Source: Colwellia sp. TT2012
Lineage (GTDB): Bacteria > Pseudomonadota > Gammaproteobacteria > Enterobacterales > Alteromonadaceae
Direction: 5' to 3'
Assembly (NCBI RefSeq): GCF_001440345.1
Contig: NZ_LJYX01000021.1
Coordinates: forward strand, 310,001-374,000
DNA length: 64,000 nt
Made by a program: the position numbers and the translations under genes. Position 1 is the first letter of the stretch, and each line of letters starts with the position of its first letter. Below are positions 21,128 through 31,713 of the stretch, one piece after another. The notes beneath the pieces are model-generated. The model saw only the letters and a list, made by a program, of their open reading frames with translations. It was not told the DNA's origin and did no database searches.

Positions 21128-22210
21128 TTATCGTAACTTCAAGGTAGCTAAACCTATCAGTACTAATATCAATGAAATAATCCAAAAACGAACAATGACT
21201 CGCGGCTCTGGCCAGCCTTTTAATTCATAGTGGTGATGAATGGGCGCCATTCGGAAAATACGTTGACCACGCAATTTATATGAGCCCACTTGTAAAATAA
21301 CCGAGAGGGTCTCCATAACAAAAACACCACCCATAATAAATAACACCAATTCTTGGCGAACCAGCACGGCAATAACACCAAGTCCGGCACCTAAAGCAAG
21401 TGAGCCAACATCACCCATAAAGAGTTGCGCTGGGTAGGTGTTAAACCACAAAAAGCCCAATCCCGCGCCAACAATAGCGGTACAAACCACCACAAGCTCA
21501 CTGGTTAAAGCAATATGGGGAAGATTAAGGTAACTGGCAAAATTAACGTTACCTGTGACATAGGCAAATAACGCAAACGCGCCGGCAACCATGATGGTCG
21601 GCACTATGGCTAAACCATCTAGACCATCCGTTAAGTTAACGGCATTTGAAGTACCAACAATAACAAAATAGGTCATTACCACATAAAAAATGCCTAACTG
21701 AGGTAATAGCTCTTTCATAAAGGGTATTAACAATGCGGTTTCATTTGGACCCTGAGCAATATAATATAAAAACAGTGCGGTACTTAAGCCGATAACGCTT
21801 TGCCAAAAATATTTCCAGCGAGCAATCAGGCCATTAGCATCTTTACGAATAACTTTTCGGTAATCATCAACAAAACCGATGGCGCCAAAGCTCACCACCA
21901 CAAATAGCACCACCCAGACATAAATATTACTTAAATCGGCCCACAGTAAAACACTGATCACAATGGAGCCGAGTATCAATAAACCGCCCATCGTTGGCGT
22001 ACCCGATTTAGATAAATGACTTGCTGGGCCATCTTCTCTTATCGTTTGACCAATTTGCATCTTTTGCAAATAACGAATAAGTTTTGGGCCAAAATATAAG
22101 GATATAAACAGCGCGGTTAGCGTGCTGATAATGGCGCGAAAGGTTAAATAAGAAAAAACATTAAACCCGGAGTAATATGGAGTCAAAAACTCACCTAACC
22201 ACAATAACAT
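21128..22210 (-). CDS. mraY: Phospho-MurNAc-pentapeptide transferase MraY
   Basis: Transfers phospho-MurNAc-pentapeptide to undecaprenyl phosphate, forming lipid I. The 360-aa length is identical to E. coli MraY. It has ten predicted membrane helices and the catalytic motifs [35 protein letters not shown], and [11 protein letters not shown], with the C-terminal [21 protein letters not shown]. Its start overlaps the murF stop by one base. Confidence 0.99.
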   Translation of the reverse strand: MLLWLGEFLTPYYSGFNVFSYLTFRAIISTLTALFISLYFGPKLIRYLQKMQIGQTIREDGPASHLSKSGTPTMGGLLILGSIVISVLLWADLSNIYVWVVLFVVVSFGAIGFVDDYRKVIRKDANGLIARWKYFWQSVIGLSTALFLYYIAQGPNETALLIPFMKELLPQLGIFYVVMTYFVIVGTSNAVNLTDGLDGLAIVPTIMVAGAFALFAYVTGNVNFASYLNLPHIALTSELVVVCTAIVGAGLGFLWFNTYPAQLFMGDVGSLALGAGLGVIAVLVRQELVLFIMGGVFVMETLSVILQVGSYKLRGQRIFRMAPIHHHYELKGWPEPRVIVRFWIISLILVLIGLATLKLR

Positions 22211-23769
22211 TAAGCTTTACCTTCTTTACATTGATTTTTACTAGCATTCATATTTTCACTAGCGTTGTTTTCTTTACTAACATTCATTGCTTGGTTAGTA
22301 CTTTCTTGACTATTCATTTGTTCAAACCAGTGAGTTATTTCTGTTACTACATGCTCCATATGAGCACTACGAGAGCCTTTAACTAAAATAGCAATATCTT
22401 GCTGACCAGCCGATAATTGCTGATTTAGCATGTTAAGCAAATGAGCCATCAACTCAGCTCTATGGCTAAAATGTTGACTTTGTTCACTTTGATCATTGTC
22501 CTTGGCAAAGGCATCACTTGCACTTTGACTCAGTACGCCTAAGGACAATAAAGTATTTAACGATAAACTTTTAGCAAACTCGCCCAGCTCTTGGTGATAA
22601 CTACGCGCGTCAGTACCCAGCTCACCCATATCACCTAAGATAAGTATTTTTTTACCTGGGTAACTTGATAATAACTGAGTAGCAGCTTTAGCAGACTCGA
22701 GATTAGCGTTATAGCTGTCATCAATGAGTTTGATGTGACAAGCGGTTTTTTTATCATGCCATTGATATAAATTTAGTCGCCCTTTAACGGGCTGCATTTT
22801 CGCTAAACCTAAACAGATATCTTCAAGGCTGGCGCCAAATTCTAAGGCAATACAAGCCGCAGCAACCGCATTACAAACATTATGTTTGCCCGGTACGGTT
22901 AAGTGAATTTCACAACTCCCCTGCGTTGTTTTTAACGTAAAAGTAGCGTAGCCATTTTCATCTAAGTTGACATTTTCGCTATAACAATGCGCTTTATTAA
23001 TACATGAAAAAGTACGTACTGCTTTACCCTCTAAGCGCCATTGCCATTTATCGCTGTATTGGCTGTCTTGGTTATATAAGGCAACGCCATTTTCACCAAG
23101 ACCTGAGAATATTTCACCTTTAGCACGAGCAACACCACATAAGTCGCCAAAACCTTCTAAGTGCGCGGCAGCAATATTATTAATCACAGCAACATCAGGT
23201 TGGGTTAACGCTGTGGTATAGGCAATTTCACCGAGATGATTAGCGCCCATTTCAATAACCGCAAAATCATGGCTGCTATCCAAACGAAGTAACGTTAACG
23301 GCACGCCAATATCGTTATTAAAGTTACCTTGAGTTGCCAGCACTTTTCCTAGACGCGACAATATAGCGGCGACCATTTCTTTGACCGTGGTTTTACCACT
23401 ACTACCTGTTATACCAACAGTTTTAGGCGCAAGCTCTTTTTTAACAAAAGCGGCAATTTTACCTAAAGCAATACGGGTATCGCTAACCACCAATTGTGCG
23501 GTATCAATCACATCGATCAAGTGATGATCGACGATAAGTAACTGACAACCTTGTTCGATCACTTGCGGTGCAAAGCGATGACCATCAAAATTAGGGCCTT
23601 TAAGGGCAAGAAAAGCGCAGACCTTGGCCGAGTTTTTATCGATTGCGCGGCTATCGGTAACTAAATCGTCAATAACCAAATCATCGAGACTTAGTGAGGT
23701 TTTATTTACTGCTGCAATGAGTTGGCCATCAGTAATCTCGGCTAACGTTGGCAATGAAATAACAATCAT
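22210..23769 (-). CDS. murF: UDP-MurNAc-tripeptide--D-Ala-D-Ala ligase MurF
   Basis: Adds the D-Ala-D-Ala dipeptide, completing the pentapeptide precursor. The 519-aa protein is longer than E. coli MurF (452 aa). Motifs: the ATP loop [43 protein letters not shown] and ILGDMGELG. About 35 C-terminal residues are a Met/Asn/Ser/Lys-rich repetitive tail ([18 protein letters not shown]) that looks like a local expansion. The start overlaps murE (ATGA). Confidence 0.97.
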   Translation of the reverse strand: MIVISLPTLAEITDGQLIAAVNKTSLSLDDLVIDDLVTDSRAIDKNSAKVCAFLALKGPNFDGHRFAPQVIEQGCQLLIVDHHLIDVIDTAQLVVSDTRIALGKIAAFVKKELAPKTVGITGSSGKTTVKEMVAAILSRLGKVLATQGNFNNDIGVPLTLLRLDSSHDFAVIEMGANHLGEIAYTTALTQPDVAVINNIAAAHLEGFGDLCGVARAKGEIFSGLGENGVALYNQDSQYSDKWQWRLEGKAVRTFSCINKAHCYSENVNLDENGYATFTLKTTQGSCEIHLTVPGKHNVCNAVAAACIALEFGASLEDICLGLAKMQPVKGRLNLYQWHDKKTACHIKLIDDSYNANLESAKAATQLLSSYPGKKILILGDMGELGTDARSYHQELGEFAKSLSLNTLLSLGVLSQSASDAFAKDNDQSEQSQHFSHRAELMAHLLNMLNQQLSAGQQDIAILVKGSRSAHMEHVVTEITHWFEQMNSQESTNQAMNVSKENNASENMNASKNQCKEGKA

Positions 23770-25373
23770 ACCTTTGCCTCATTTGGCAATGTGGCCAAGC
23801 CAGCGTGCTGTTGATAAAAATTTTCTACCACTAAACGCTCGTTATAGGCTAATTTTTCCGTGCCTATGATCACCCCATGCTCATCATATTTGGCGACAAT
23901 GACATAGTCTTCATGCCCTTTACCTGCCAATAAGACGATATCGCCAGCTTGGGCTGTTTGCAGTGTCGTCAATACGGCTTGCTCTCTTGCTAAAATAATG
24001 CTTATTGTATCGGCATCCGGATGGGTAAAACCGGCGATAATATCGTTGGCTATCAACTGAGCATCTTCACTGCGTGGGTTATCATTAGTAACAACGACAC
24101 AGTCGGCATATTTTTCTGCGGCTTGTGCCATCAAAGGTCTCTTACCTTTATCTCTATCGCCGCCACAGCCAAACACCACATAAAGTTTTCCTGAGCAATG
24201 TTGACGACAGGCTTGTAGTGCTTTTTCTAACGCATCGGGTGTATGGGCATAATCGACCACGGCGGTCGCTAAGTTATTAGCACTCGTGGCTTCCATTCGA
24301 CCAGCAATAGCACTGACCTGTCTGACTAAATCAGGGAGTTCACTTAATCGCGTACCTTCAATAAGTAAGACGCAGATTGCCGCCATTAGATTATCAATAT
24401 TAAAATCGCCCAACAATGGACTGCTAATAACAACACGGCCTAAATGACTTATGAGGGTAAAAGATACGCCATGACTATGATGTTTAATATGCTTAGCGGT
24501 GACAAAATGCTGATTGCATTCTATGTTATCAGTACGACCATAAAGCCAAAGCACTTGTTGCTCTGGCCAATTTTCAAGCCAGTTCTTTGCTTGTTCATCA
24601 TCAAAATTCACCACGGCAATTTGACGGTTATCACCGGTAAAAATCTGTTTTTTAGCGGCACCATAACTAGCCATAGAGTCATGATAATCAAGATGATCAC
24701 GACTCAAGTTGGTAAACACAGCAATATCAAACAAATCGGCTTGTACACGTTGTTGTGATAAAGCATGGGAAGAGACTTCCATCGCGACATGACTAAACTT
24801 GCCATGGACAGAGTGCTCATCAATAAAAGCAGTGAATAATTGATGTAATTGACAAGCGCCAGGGGTAGTATTTTCTATCTGTGCTAGTTTATCGATACTA
24901 CCCGCACCATTAGTACCAATAATAGCGCAAGGTTTATGGGCGTGAGTAAACATCTGAGCTAATAACTGACTGGTGGTCGTTTTACCGTTGGTGCCGGTAA
25001 TGCCCACTATGGTCATATGCTTTTGTGGCGCTTGATAATAATGTTTAGTTAAGGTAAATAAATGCTGGTTAAGTTGATAAAAATTAACGATAGCGACACC
25101 GTTGCCGTTTGAGGCAATAACGAGTTCACCGTGGTCAGCTGCACTGTCACACTCGCGAATAACTAACTTAACGCCTTGCTTAAGCGCTTGCTCAATATAT
25201 TGGCGACCATCTTGCTGGTGGCCAATAATGGCGCAGAAAATATCCCCGGCAACAAGCAATCGACTATCGTTATGCAGATCGCCGACAAAACCATCTAAAG
25301 CAAGGAACTTTGTTAGAGTAATGCCAAATTTCGCTAAAGATGCGATGATATTTTGCGTGGCAGGTTTAGGCAT
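23766..25373 (-). CDS. murE: UDP-MurNAc-L-Ala-D-Glu--meso-DAP ligase MurE
   Basis: Adds the third residue of the stem peptide. The meso-diaminopimelate signature DNPR is present (TNDNPRSED), so the cell wall should be of the DAP type. The 535-aa protein also has the ATP loop GITGTNGKTTTSQLL, TTPGACQLH in the muramyl-binding region, and VFGCGGDRDKGKRPLM. It overlaps ftsI by 8 bp and murF by 4 bp. Its need for DAP links it to the DAP/lysine pathway suggested by the riboswitch operon near 52 kb. Confidence 0.98.
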   Translation of the reverse strand: MPKPATQNIIASLAKFGITLTKFLALDGFVGDLHNDSRLLVAGDIFCAIIGHQQDGRQYIEQALKQGVKLVIRECDSAADHGELVIASNGNGVAIVNFYQLNQHLFTLTKHYYQAPQKHMTIVGITGTNGKTTTSQLLAQMFTHAHKPCAIIGTNGAGSIDKLAQIENTTPGACQLHQLFTAFIDEHSVHGKFSHVAMEVSSHALSQQRVQADLFDIAVFTNLSRDHLDYHDSMASYGAAKKQIFTGDNRQIAVVNFDDEQAKNWLENWPEQQVLWLYGRTDNIECNQHFVTAKHIKHHSHGVSFTLISHLGRVVISSPLLGDFNIDNLMAAICVLLIEGTRLSELPDLVRQVSAIAGRMEATSANNLATAVVDYAHTPDALEKALQACRQHCSGKLYVVFGCGGDRDKGKRPLMAQAAEKYADCVVVTNDNPRSEDAQLIANDIIAGFTHPDADTISIILAREQAVLTTLQTAQAGDIVLLAGKGHEDYVIVAKYDEHGVIIGTEKLAYNERLVVENFYQQHAGLATLPNEAKV

Positions 25374-27141
25374 GATGCTCTTCTGCAGTTATTGCTTTCT
25401 CAGCGCCTGTGGTCTCAGTTGACTGATTAGCCGCGTGTCTATTTTTCGCATCAGGAGCAATATTCAACACCTGTAGTGCACCTTTCATTACCCGAGAGAA
25501 TACTGGCGCGGCTATATCGCCGCCATAATACAAATCACCACCTGGTTCATTAATGACCACCACCACCACTATTTCAGGGTTTGAGATTGGCGCCATGCCG
25601 GCAAAAAAAGCAACGTATTCGTTACCATAGCCACCCGCAACCGCTTTGATTGAAGTACCGGTTTTACCACCAACACGATAGCCATCCACTTTTGCTTTTG
25701 GTACATGTTCATCAACCACAGCTTCGAGCATATGGGTAATAGCGATACTGTTCTCTTCAGAGAAAATTCTTTCTTGGTCTTCTGGCGCTATATTTTGCTT
25801 ATCAATTTTAATAATCGACAATTTACGTTTAATGCCGCCATTGGCAAGGGCCATATAAAACCGTGTTAATTGTGCTGGGGTAATGGCTAAACCCGCGCCC
25901 CAAGAGAGTGTTGCTAACTCGAACTTAGACCAACGGTTTCTATCATGCATAATACCGGCACTCTCACCCACTAAGTTAGTACCGGTATCTTCGGCAAAAC
26001 CAGCATCGAAAAACTTAGTTAACAAATAATCTTTGGGCACTGACAGTGCCAACTTAGTTGTGCCTACATTGGAGGAATAGACCAAAATATCTTCAATAGA
26101 AAGTTTACCCCGATTAACGGGATCGCTAACTCGTCGGCCCCCTAAACGCATCCATCCTGGGCTGGTATTAATAATAGTATTAACTTTTACCGAGCCAAAC
26201 TCCAATGCGGCCAATACGGTTAACGGTTTCATGGTTGAACCTGGCTCATAGACATCGGTGATCGCTCGATTCCTAAACCGGTGAATAGCCGTATTACGCC
26301 GGTTATTTGGGTTATATGATGGGCTATTGGTCATTGCCAATATTTCACCGGTATGGACATTAGCGACTACGATAGAGCCCGAGGTCGCTTTAAATGCTTG
26401 CACCGCACCTTTTAGTTCTTTATAAGCTATGGCTTGTATACGTTGATCAATACTTAAGGTAATATTTTGCGCTTGTTTTGCTTCTAACACAGAAATAATT
26501 TCAATTTTTCGGCCTTTAGCATCTTTTCTAAAACGCTTGGCGCCACCAGTACCGGTAAGTAAGTCATCATACATACGTTCTATGCCTTCAATGCCTTTAT
26601 CATCAACATTAGTAAAGCCGATAAGGTGAGCACTAATTTCCCCTGTTGGATAAAAACGCTTCGATTCTCTTCGTAAATGAATACCCGGTATTTTTAATTC
26701 TTTGACGTAATTTGCCACGGCGGGCGAAATTTTTCGTGCTAAATAAATAAAACGTTTACGAGGATTTTTCTGCACACGAGCGATAAGTTTATTGATATCT
26801 TGATCAAGCACATCGGCTAAGGCTTGCCAATGTTTAGTCATGGCTAAGGCCTTATTATCCATGATTATTTTAGGATCTGCCCAGACGGTTTCCACGGGTA
26901 CACTAATCGCCAACTCGGCACCATTTCGATCAACAATTAAACCGCGTTGTACCGTGTTAGCGGTAACACGTAATGATCGCAAGTCACCTTGCTTTTTCAA
27001 CATATCTGGTTCAATTATTTGAATATAGGCTGTGCGAGCCATCAAACTAAGATAAATCAGCGCAACAACAGCCAGCACTAAATAATAACGCCAAGCAGCG
27101 GTATTTAATGACTTATTGTTTTTGGCTGATTTTTTATTCAC
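25366..27141 (-). CDS. ftsI: Division-specific transpeptidase FtsI (PBP3)
   Basis: The class B penicillin-binding protein that cross-links septal peptidoglycan together with FtsW. The 591-aa protein has a basic N-terminus, one membrane anchor (about 18-36), a pedestal domain, and a transpeptidase domain with the three motifs STMK (within GSTMKPLTVL), SSN (VYSSNVGTTKLAL) and KTGT (GGKTGTSIKAV). The start is a GTG, with GGGA a few bases upstream. It lies 97 bp after ftsL. Confidence 0.98.
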   Translation of the reverse strand: MNKKSAKNNKSLNTAAWRYYLVLAVVALIYLSLMARTAYIQIIEPDMLKKQGDLRSLRVTANTVQRGLIVDRNGAELAISVPVETVWADPKIIMDNKALAMTKHWQALADVLDQDINKLIARVQKNPRKRFIYLARKISPAVANYVKELKIPGIHLRRESKRFYPTGEISAHLIGFTNVDDKGIEGIERMYDDLLTGTGGAKRFRKDAKGRKIEIISVLEAKQAQNITLSIDQRIQAIAYKELKGAVQAFKATSGSIVVANVHTGEILAMTNSPSYNPNNRRNTAIHRFRNRAITDVYEPGSTMKPLTVLAALEFGSVKVNTIINTSPGWMRLGGRRVSDPVNRGKLSIEDILVYSSNVGTTKLALSVPKDYLLTKFFDAGFAEDTGTNLVGESAGIMHDRNRWSKFELATLSWGAGLAITPAQLTRFYMALANGGIKRKLSIIKIDKQNIAPEDQERIFSEENSIAITHMLEAVVDEHVPKAKVDGYRVGGKTGTSIKAVAGGYGNEYVAFFAGMAPISNPEIVVVVVINEPGGDLYYGGDIAAPVFSRVMKGALQVLNIAPDAKNRHAANQSTETTGAEKAITAEEHHA

Positions 27142-27238
27142 ACCGTTCCCATTTATATTATTGTTTTACTACTGTCAGGCAAAGGCATATTGGCTTTGAA
27201 CAAGTTATTTCTCATAAGTTCTCGCTATTAGCCTTGCC

Positions 27239-27547
27239 CTACTGCAAGCTAACAATCACTTCCGAGTCCCTATCAGGCCGTTTCATATCTAATAACCTTT
27301 TGGCTTTACTCTCTATCGCACTGTGTTCTGCTAAACTACTTTGCTCTATTAATAAGTTACGCCACTCAATATCTAATTCATCTTGGAGTGTTAACAACAC
27401 TTCAAGGTCACTGGTAGTTTGTCGATTGATATGACTGTAATAAATCACAGAAAATGCCGACATCACCACAAATAACAATAAAATATAAGTCACGCTAAAG
27501 CGGACAATATCTTGCCAAATATCAAAGACTAAGGCACGAGCTGCCAT
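27239..27547 (-). CDS. ftsL: Cell division protein FtsL
   Basis: A small bitopic divisome protein that forms a coiled coil with FtsB and is recruited by FtsQ. The 102-aa product has a short cytoplasmic N-terminus, a membrane helix (about 18-38) and a periplasmic coiled coil (QTTSDLEVLLTLQDELDIEW onward) ending in AKRLLDMKRPD. The family is poorly conserved, so the call rests on size, topology and its position between rsmH and ftsI. It starts 2 bp after the rsmH stop. Confidence 0.95.
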   Translation of the reverse strand: MAARALVFDIWQDIVRFSVTYILLLFVVMSAFSVIYYSHINRQTTSDLEVLLTLQDELDIEWRNLLIEQSSLAEHSAIESKAKRLLDMKRPDRDSEVIVSLQ

Positions 27548-27549
27548 AA

Positions 27550-28500
27550 CTAATCAATGTTTCTAGCTAAACGCTCAGCAACACGTAATACCGAACTTCT
27601 CGAACGTATATTTTGCTCAACTTCCGCTTTACTGGGTTTTAATTTACGACCAATTAACAAGAATTTTTTACTTTTATTTAATTCAACCTCACTGATAGGC
27701 AGGCCTCGCGGCACTTTTCTACCCTGAGAATGTTTTTTCATAAACTGCTTCACTAAACGGTCTTCCAAAGAATGAAAGCTAATAACAACAAGACGCCCGC
27801 CCTCTGCTAACACATCAAGTGACGCGGCCAGGACTTTTTCAATTTGCTCTAGCTCACTGTTGATATATATGCGAATGGCCTGAAAGCTTCGCGTTGCTGG
27901 GTGCTTCTTGATTTCTCGTTGTGGTGCTGTGGTTTTGATCAACTTGGCTAATTGGCTGGTTCTAGTTAACGGTGTTTCTTCTCGGCTATCAACAATCGCA
28001 TTAGCAATGCGCCAAGCATGTTTTTCTTCACCAAACGTTCTTAACACCCAAGTAATGTCTTCAACATCGGCAACCGCTAGCCATTCTGCTGCGGTTTGAC
28101 CCTTGCTGGTATCCATACGCATATCAAGAGGACCATCTTTCATAAAACTAAAACCCCGTTCAGCTTCATCTAACTGAGGGGAAGAAACACCTAAATCAAG
28201 TAAAATGCCATCAACCTTACCGGTTAAGTTATGCTTTTCAGCAATTTCAGCTAAGGCGGCAAAACCTTGATGTTCAATTAAAAAACGTGAATCATCTTTG
28301 AATTTGTCAGCGGCAGCAATGGCAGTAAGGTCACGGTCAATGGCAATTAAGCGACCCTTACTAGATAACTTAGAAAGAATTAATGATGAATGACCGCCGC
28401 GACCAAAAGTACAGTCGATAAAACAACCATCACCTGTAATAGCTAAGCCTTCAACGGCTTCATTGAGCAACACTGAGATATGAGTGGTGTCTAATTCCAT
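27550..28500 (-). CDS. rsmH: 16S rRNA m4C1402 methyltransferase RsmH (MraW)
   Basis: Methylates the N4 of C1402 in 16S rRNA using S-adenosylmethionine. The 316-aa protein shows [13 protein letters not shown], the SAM loop [45 protein letters not shown] and the C-terminal [16 protein letters not shown], all typical of RsmH. It is the second gene of the dcw cluster, after mraZ. Confidence 0.98.
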   Translation of the reverse strand: MELDTTHISVLLNEAVEGLAITGDGCFIDCTFGRGGHSSLILSKLSSKGRLIAIDRDLTAIAAADKFKDDSRFLIEHQGFAALAEIAEKHNLTGKVDGILLDLGVSSPQLDEAERGFSFMKDGPLDMRMDTSKGQTAAEWLAVADVEDITWVLRTFGEEKHAWRIANAIVDSREETPLTRTSQLAKLIKTTAPQREIKKHPATRSFQAIRIYINSELEQIEKVLAASLDVLAEGGRLVVISFHSLEDRLVKQFMKKHSQGRKVPRGLPISEVELNKSKKFLLIGRKLKPSKAEVEQNIRSRSSVLRVAERLARNID

Positions 28501-28559
28501 GTTATTATTTTTATAACCCTTGTTAACACATTTATGTTGATAAGTGATTTGAATAACGA

Positions 28560-29018
28560 CTAAAGTGATAAGTCGAGCAAACGTTCAGTCAATTCAATTT
28601 CACCTGTTTGTATTTTACTAATACCCTGTTGCATTAGTGTTTTCCATGCGGTGTCATGCCAAATTTCAAATTTATTCAACTGGCCGACAAGCATGATGTT
28701 TTTATCTAAATTGGCATGTTGTCTTAATGGCCCATTAATAAGTAAGCGACCATTTTTATCCATTTCACAATCACTGGCATTACCCAAAATTATTTGTTTG
28801 AATAACCGTTCTTGTCGGTTGGTGCTAGACAAGCTAGCCAAAGATAATTCTATTTCTTCCCACTCAGCTAAGGGATAAAGTAATAAACAAGCTTGCTGAA
28901 TATCAACAGTACAGACCATTTTCCCTTGGCAATCAGCAAATAGCTCATCACGATACTTGGTCGGTATCGTGATCCTATTTTTGCTATCAAGCGTAATTGC
29001 GCTGCTGCCTCTAAACAT
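28560..29018 (-). CDS. mraZ: Transcriptional regulator MraZ
   Basis: An AbrB-fold DNA-binding protein that represses its own dcw promoter in E. coli. The 152-aa product matches the E. coli length. It has the two MraZ repeats, one from [20 protein letters not shown] and one from [21 protein letters not shown] chose the ATG at 29018 (MFRGSS) rather than the upstream TTG at 29048, because the canonical family start is MFRG. Three evenly spaced MraZ-type boxes lie upstream, consistent with autoregulation. Confidence 0.96.
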   Translation of the reverse strand: MFRGSSAITLDSKNRITIPTKYRDELFADCQGKMVCTVDIQQACLLLYPLAEWEEIELSLASLSSTNRQERLFKQIILGNASDCEMDKNGRLLINGPLRQHANLDKNIMLVGQLNKFEIWHDTAWKTLMQQGISKIQTGEIELTERLLDLSL

Positions 29019-29084
29019 ATCTGTTGTTGCTTCGCCGTTTTCGGTCAATTAATAAACAAGTGAGTAGAGGCAAAACTTAAAGAG

Positions 29085-29109
29085 CCACATTTCCCCACAT
29101 TTTTCCACA
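29085..29109 (-). promoter_or_regulatory. Three MraZ-type boxes upstream of mraZ
   Basis: CCACA occurs at 29085-29089, 29095-29099 and 29105-29109, exactly 10 bp apart. On the transcribed strand this reads TGTGG-N5-TGTGG-N5-TGTGG. The arrangement matches the known MraZ operator, direct G-rich pentamers separated by 5-nt spacers. It lies just downstream of the predicted -10 box. Confidence 0.8.
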
Positions 29110-29116
29110 ATGATAC

Positions 29117-29146
29117 AGTTTAGTGAAAAAAGTAAGGGGCTGTCAA
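29117..29146 (-). promoter_or_regulatory. Predicted sigma-70 promoter of the dcw cluster
   Basis: On the minus strand, TTGACA (plus-strand 29141-29146) is followed by an 18-nt spacer and TAAACT (29117-29122). The -35 is a perfect consensus. Transcription would begin around 29110, at the edge of the MraZ boxes and about 90 nt before the mraZ ATG. Confidence 0.7.
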
Positions 29147-29446
29147 GTAAGGAAAACGAAAAACACTGACAAGATACTGGCTATAACACCAGTAAAATTA
29201 AGGCTTACAGGGAAGTGAATGAATTTTTGGTATTTTGTGGTCTGCAATACAAAAAAAGCAGTAAAAAACCTACTTTTTCTCGCTTTATGACGAAATATCA
29301 CCCGCAATTGTCAGAGCAGTGATAACGGAGGGCGGTTATCCAAAAAAAGAACATTTAGTTAACCTCAACACAGCCTAATGAATGTTAATCAATATCGATA
29401 TCGATATGAACGCAATAAAGCAGTAATGGCAAAAAAATCATTAGCG

Positions 29447-29480
29447 AAAAACTATCATATTATCAACCATGATAGTTTTT
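29447..29480. terminator. Bidirectional terminator after the acyl-CoA dehydrogenase gene
   Basis: AAAAACTATCAT (29447-29458) and ATGATAGTTTTT (29469-29480) form a perfect 12-bp stem around a 10-nt loop. It lies 112 bp past the acyl-CoA dehydrogenase stop and separates that gene from the dcw promoter. The rest of the gap between mraZ and the dehydrogenase (29147-29446) shows no gene I can support. Confidence 0.8.
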
Positions 29481-29591
29481 TGCTTTAACAAGCGTGCCAT
29501 CGTGCATGCACAATGGCAATGAACATAAAGGTAAAAATTTCTTGTTGGCTAACTTTGCTTATGCCGAGTTGCAGTGAGTGATTTTATTAGG

Positions 29592-31427
29592 CTAAAAAAG
29601 ATCATCATCGATAGCAAATAAAGTATGACAACCCGACTTGATGGTCGCCAGTAACGATAATCGGCGCGGTAATAAACGAGCAAAATAATATCGTGCGGTA
29701 TGCAACTTACTCTGATAAAAATCAGCGCCGTACTCACTTTGCTCATCATTAGCATTTTCCAGCTGAGCAAGGTGTTGCAATGATACTTGCGCCATCTTAG
29801 CCCAAATAAAAGCCATGGCAGTATAACCAAAGACATGTAAGTAATCATTGGCTGCAGCGCCAATTTCATTTAAATCATCAGCAGATTTTGTTAACAGTAA
29901 TGTCGATATATCTTGTAAATCAGCCAAGGCACTTGCTAAGGGGTCAACAAACTCAGTCATGGCTTGGTTACCTTGCTGAGACTCAATGTAGTCACTGACT
30001 TCTTTAGTAAACACGTTAATCAAGTCGCCTTTGCTGCCAATTACTTTACGCATCAACAAATCCATAGCCTGAATACCATTGGTGCCTTCATAAATTTGTG
30101 CAATACGGGCATCACGCACTAATTTCTCTTGTCCCCACTCACGAATATAACCATGCCCTCCCAACACTTGTTGGCCGGCAACAGCAGATTCAAAACCTAA
30201 GTCAGTGAAAAAAGCTTTTGCCAAAGGTGTCATTAAGCTCGATAACTGTTCACCTTTTTTCTGCATATCTCCGCTGGCAAACGTTGCGTAATCAAGTTGC
30301 ATGGCAATATAGCAACTTAATGCCCGCGAGCCTTCATTAAAGGCTTTCATAGAGAGCAACATACGACGGACATCACCATGAACCATGATAGAGTCCGGCT
30401 GAGCTGATTTCTTTGACGATTTAGTTAGTGATTTACCTTGGCGTCTGTCTTTAGCATATTCAAGGGCATTTTGATAAGATCGCTCACCCGCTGACAGGCC
30501 TTGTATACCAACGCCGATACGTTCAAAGTTCATCATGGTAAACATACAAGCCAAGCCTTTATTTAACTCACCAATTAAGAACCCTTGCGCACCATCAAAA
30601 TTCATTACACAAGTAGAGGAGGCATGAATACCCATTTTTTCTTCAATGGAGCCACAACTAACCTTATTTCGCTCGGCTAAACATTCATTGTCATCGACAT
30701 TAAATTTAGGTACCAAAAAGAGGGATATACCTTTAGGGCCATCGGGTGCGTCAGGTAATTTAGCTAAGACTAGGTGAATAATATTTTCGGTAAGATCATG
30801 CTCACCACCGGTAATAAATATTTTACTACCGCTAATATGGTAACTACCGTCTGCTTGTGGCAACGCTTTGGTTTGGATAATGCCCAGATCTGAGCCCGCA
30901 TGTGCTTCAGTTAAGCACATTGATGCCGACCATTGACCACTATAGAGTTTAGTTAAATAACGTTGCTTTAATGCTTCACTACCATGTTTGGCTAATGACA
31001 AAGCAGCGCCAGCGGTAAGTATTGGGTATAAGGCAAACGAAATATCCGTGCTACAGAGCATCTCCTCCATAAAAGCACTGACAATTTTTGGCATACCCAT
31101 GCCGCCATAATTAATATCACCGCCAAGGGCGCACCAACCACCTTTAGCGAAAGTATTAAAAGCCTCTTTATAGCCAGGTGCCGTTTTAACTTGGCCACCG
31201 ACACCGTCTTCATTAAGGGTAAAACTAACACCTATTTCATCACCTTGACGAGCAATGGGATCTATTTCTTGCTCAGCAATTTTTGCACATTCTTGTAATA
31301 TTGCTATCGCTGTTTCTTTATCAACTTGTTCTTTGAGCTGGGATGATTGTTGCCACATTTTATCGGCATTAAACACTTGATATAACAAAAAGTTCATATC
31401 AGTTAATGGCGCTTTATATTCAGCCAT
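29592..31427 (-). CDS. Acyl-CoA dehydrogenase (about 600-residue type)
   Basis: A FAD flavoprotein that introduces the 2,3 double bond in acyl-CoA in beta-oxidation. The 611-aa product has the N-terminal and middle domains (MCLTEAHAGSDLG, SGSKIFITGGEHD), the catalytic C-terminal helical domain with GGHGYIREWGQEKLVRDARI and YEGTNGIQAMDL, and an extra C-terminal domain seen in the long FadE-like subfamily. I chose the ATG at 31427 because AGGAGG lies 5-6 bp upstream; an open frame continues to 31532 but has no signal. Chain-length preference cannot be read. It is monocistronic. Confidence 0.93.
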   Translation of the reverse strand: MAEYKAPLTDMNFLLYQVFNADKMWQQSSQLKEQVDKETAIAILQECAKIAEQEIDPIARQGDEIGVSFTLNEDGVGGQVKTAPGYKEAFNTFAKGGWCALGGDINYGGMGMPKIVSAFMEEMLCSTDISFALYPILTAGAALSLAKHGSEALKQRYLTKLYSGQWSASMCLTEAHAGSDLGIIQTKALPQADGSYHISGSKIFITGGEHDLTENIIHLVLAKLPDAPDGPKGISLFLVPKFNVDDNECLAERNKVSCGSIEEKMGIHASSTCVMNFDGAQGFLIGELNKGLACMFTMMNFERIGVGIQGLSAGERSYQNALEYAKDRRQGKSLTKSSKKSAQPDSIMVHGDVRRMLLSMKAFNEGSRALSCYIAMQLDYATFASGDMQKKGEQLSSLMTPLAKAFFTDLGFESAVAGQQVLGGHGYIREWGQEKLVRDARIAQIYEGTNGIQAMDLLMRKVIGSKGDLINVFTKEVSDYIESQQGNQAMTEFVDPLASALADLQDISTLLLTKSADDLNEIGAAANDYLHVFGYTAMAFIWAKMAQVSLQHLAQLENANDEQSEYGADFYQSKLHTARYYFARLLPRRLSLLATIKSGCHTLFAIDDDLF

Positions 31428-31713
31428 GTAAACCTCCTCTTTATAAAATAGATTGCCGTGTGGCAAACACACGATTAAAACACTCGTTTGAATATAATGT
31501 AAATCATAGCAATGTAAAGCGATAATCATCAAAGCCCTACTTTATTTTAAAAAACACCATGATTATGTTGTTATTTTCTTGGCAGAACTTTATCAGCCGC
31601 TTACTATTGCCTTTAAAACTAAGTTAAGGTGTTATTTAGGGTTTATACTCAGCTAATCCTTAGCCAAATTGCTAAGCCTAAGTTAATTTCAAGCTTAAGC
31701 GATAAAAACATTA

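Noticed and set aside
28560-29048. mraZ starting at the TTG at 29048
   Set aside because: The canonical family start is MFRG, encoded by the ATG at 29018, and gives the usual 152 aa.
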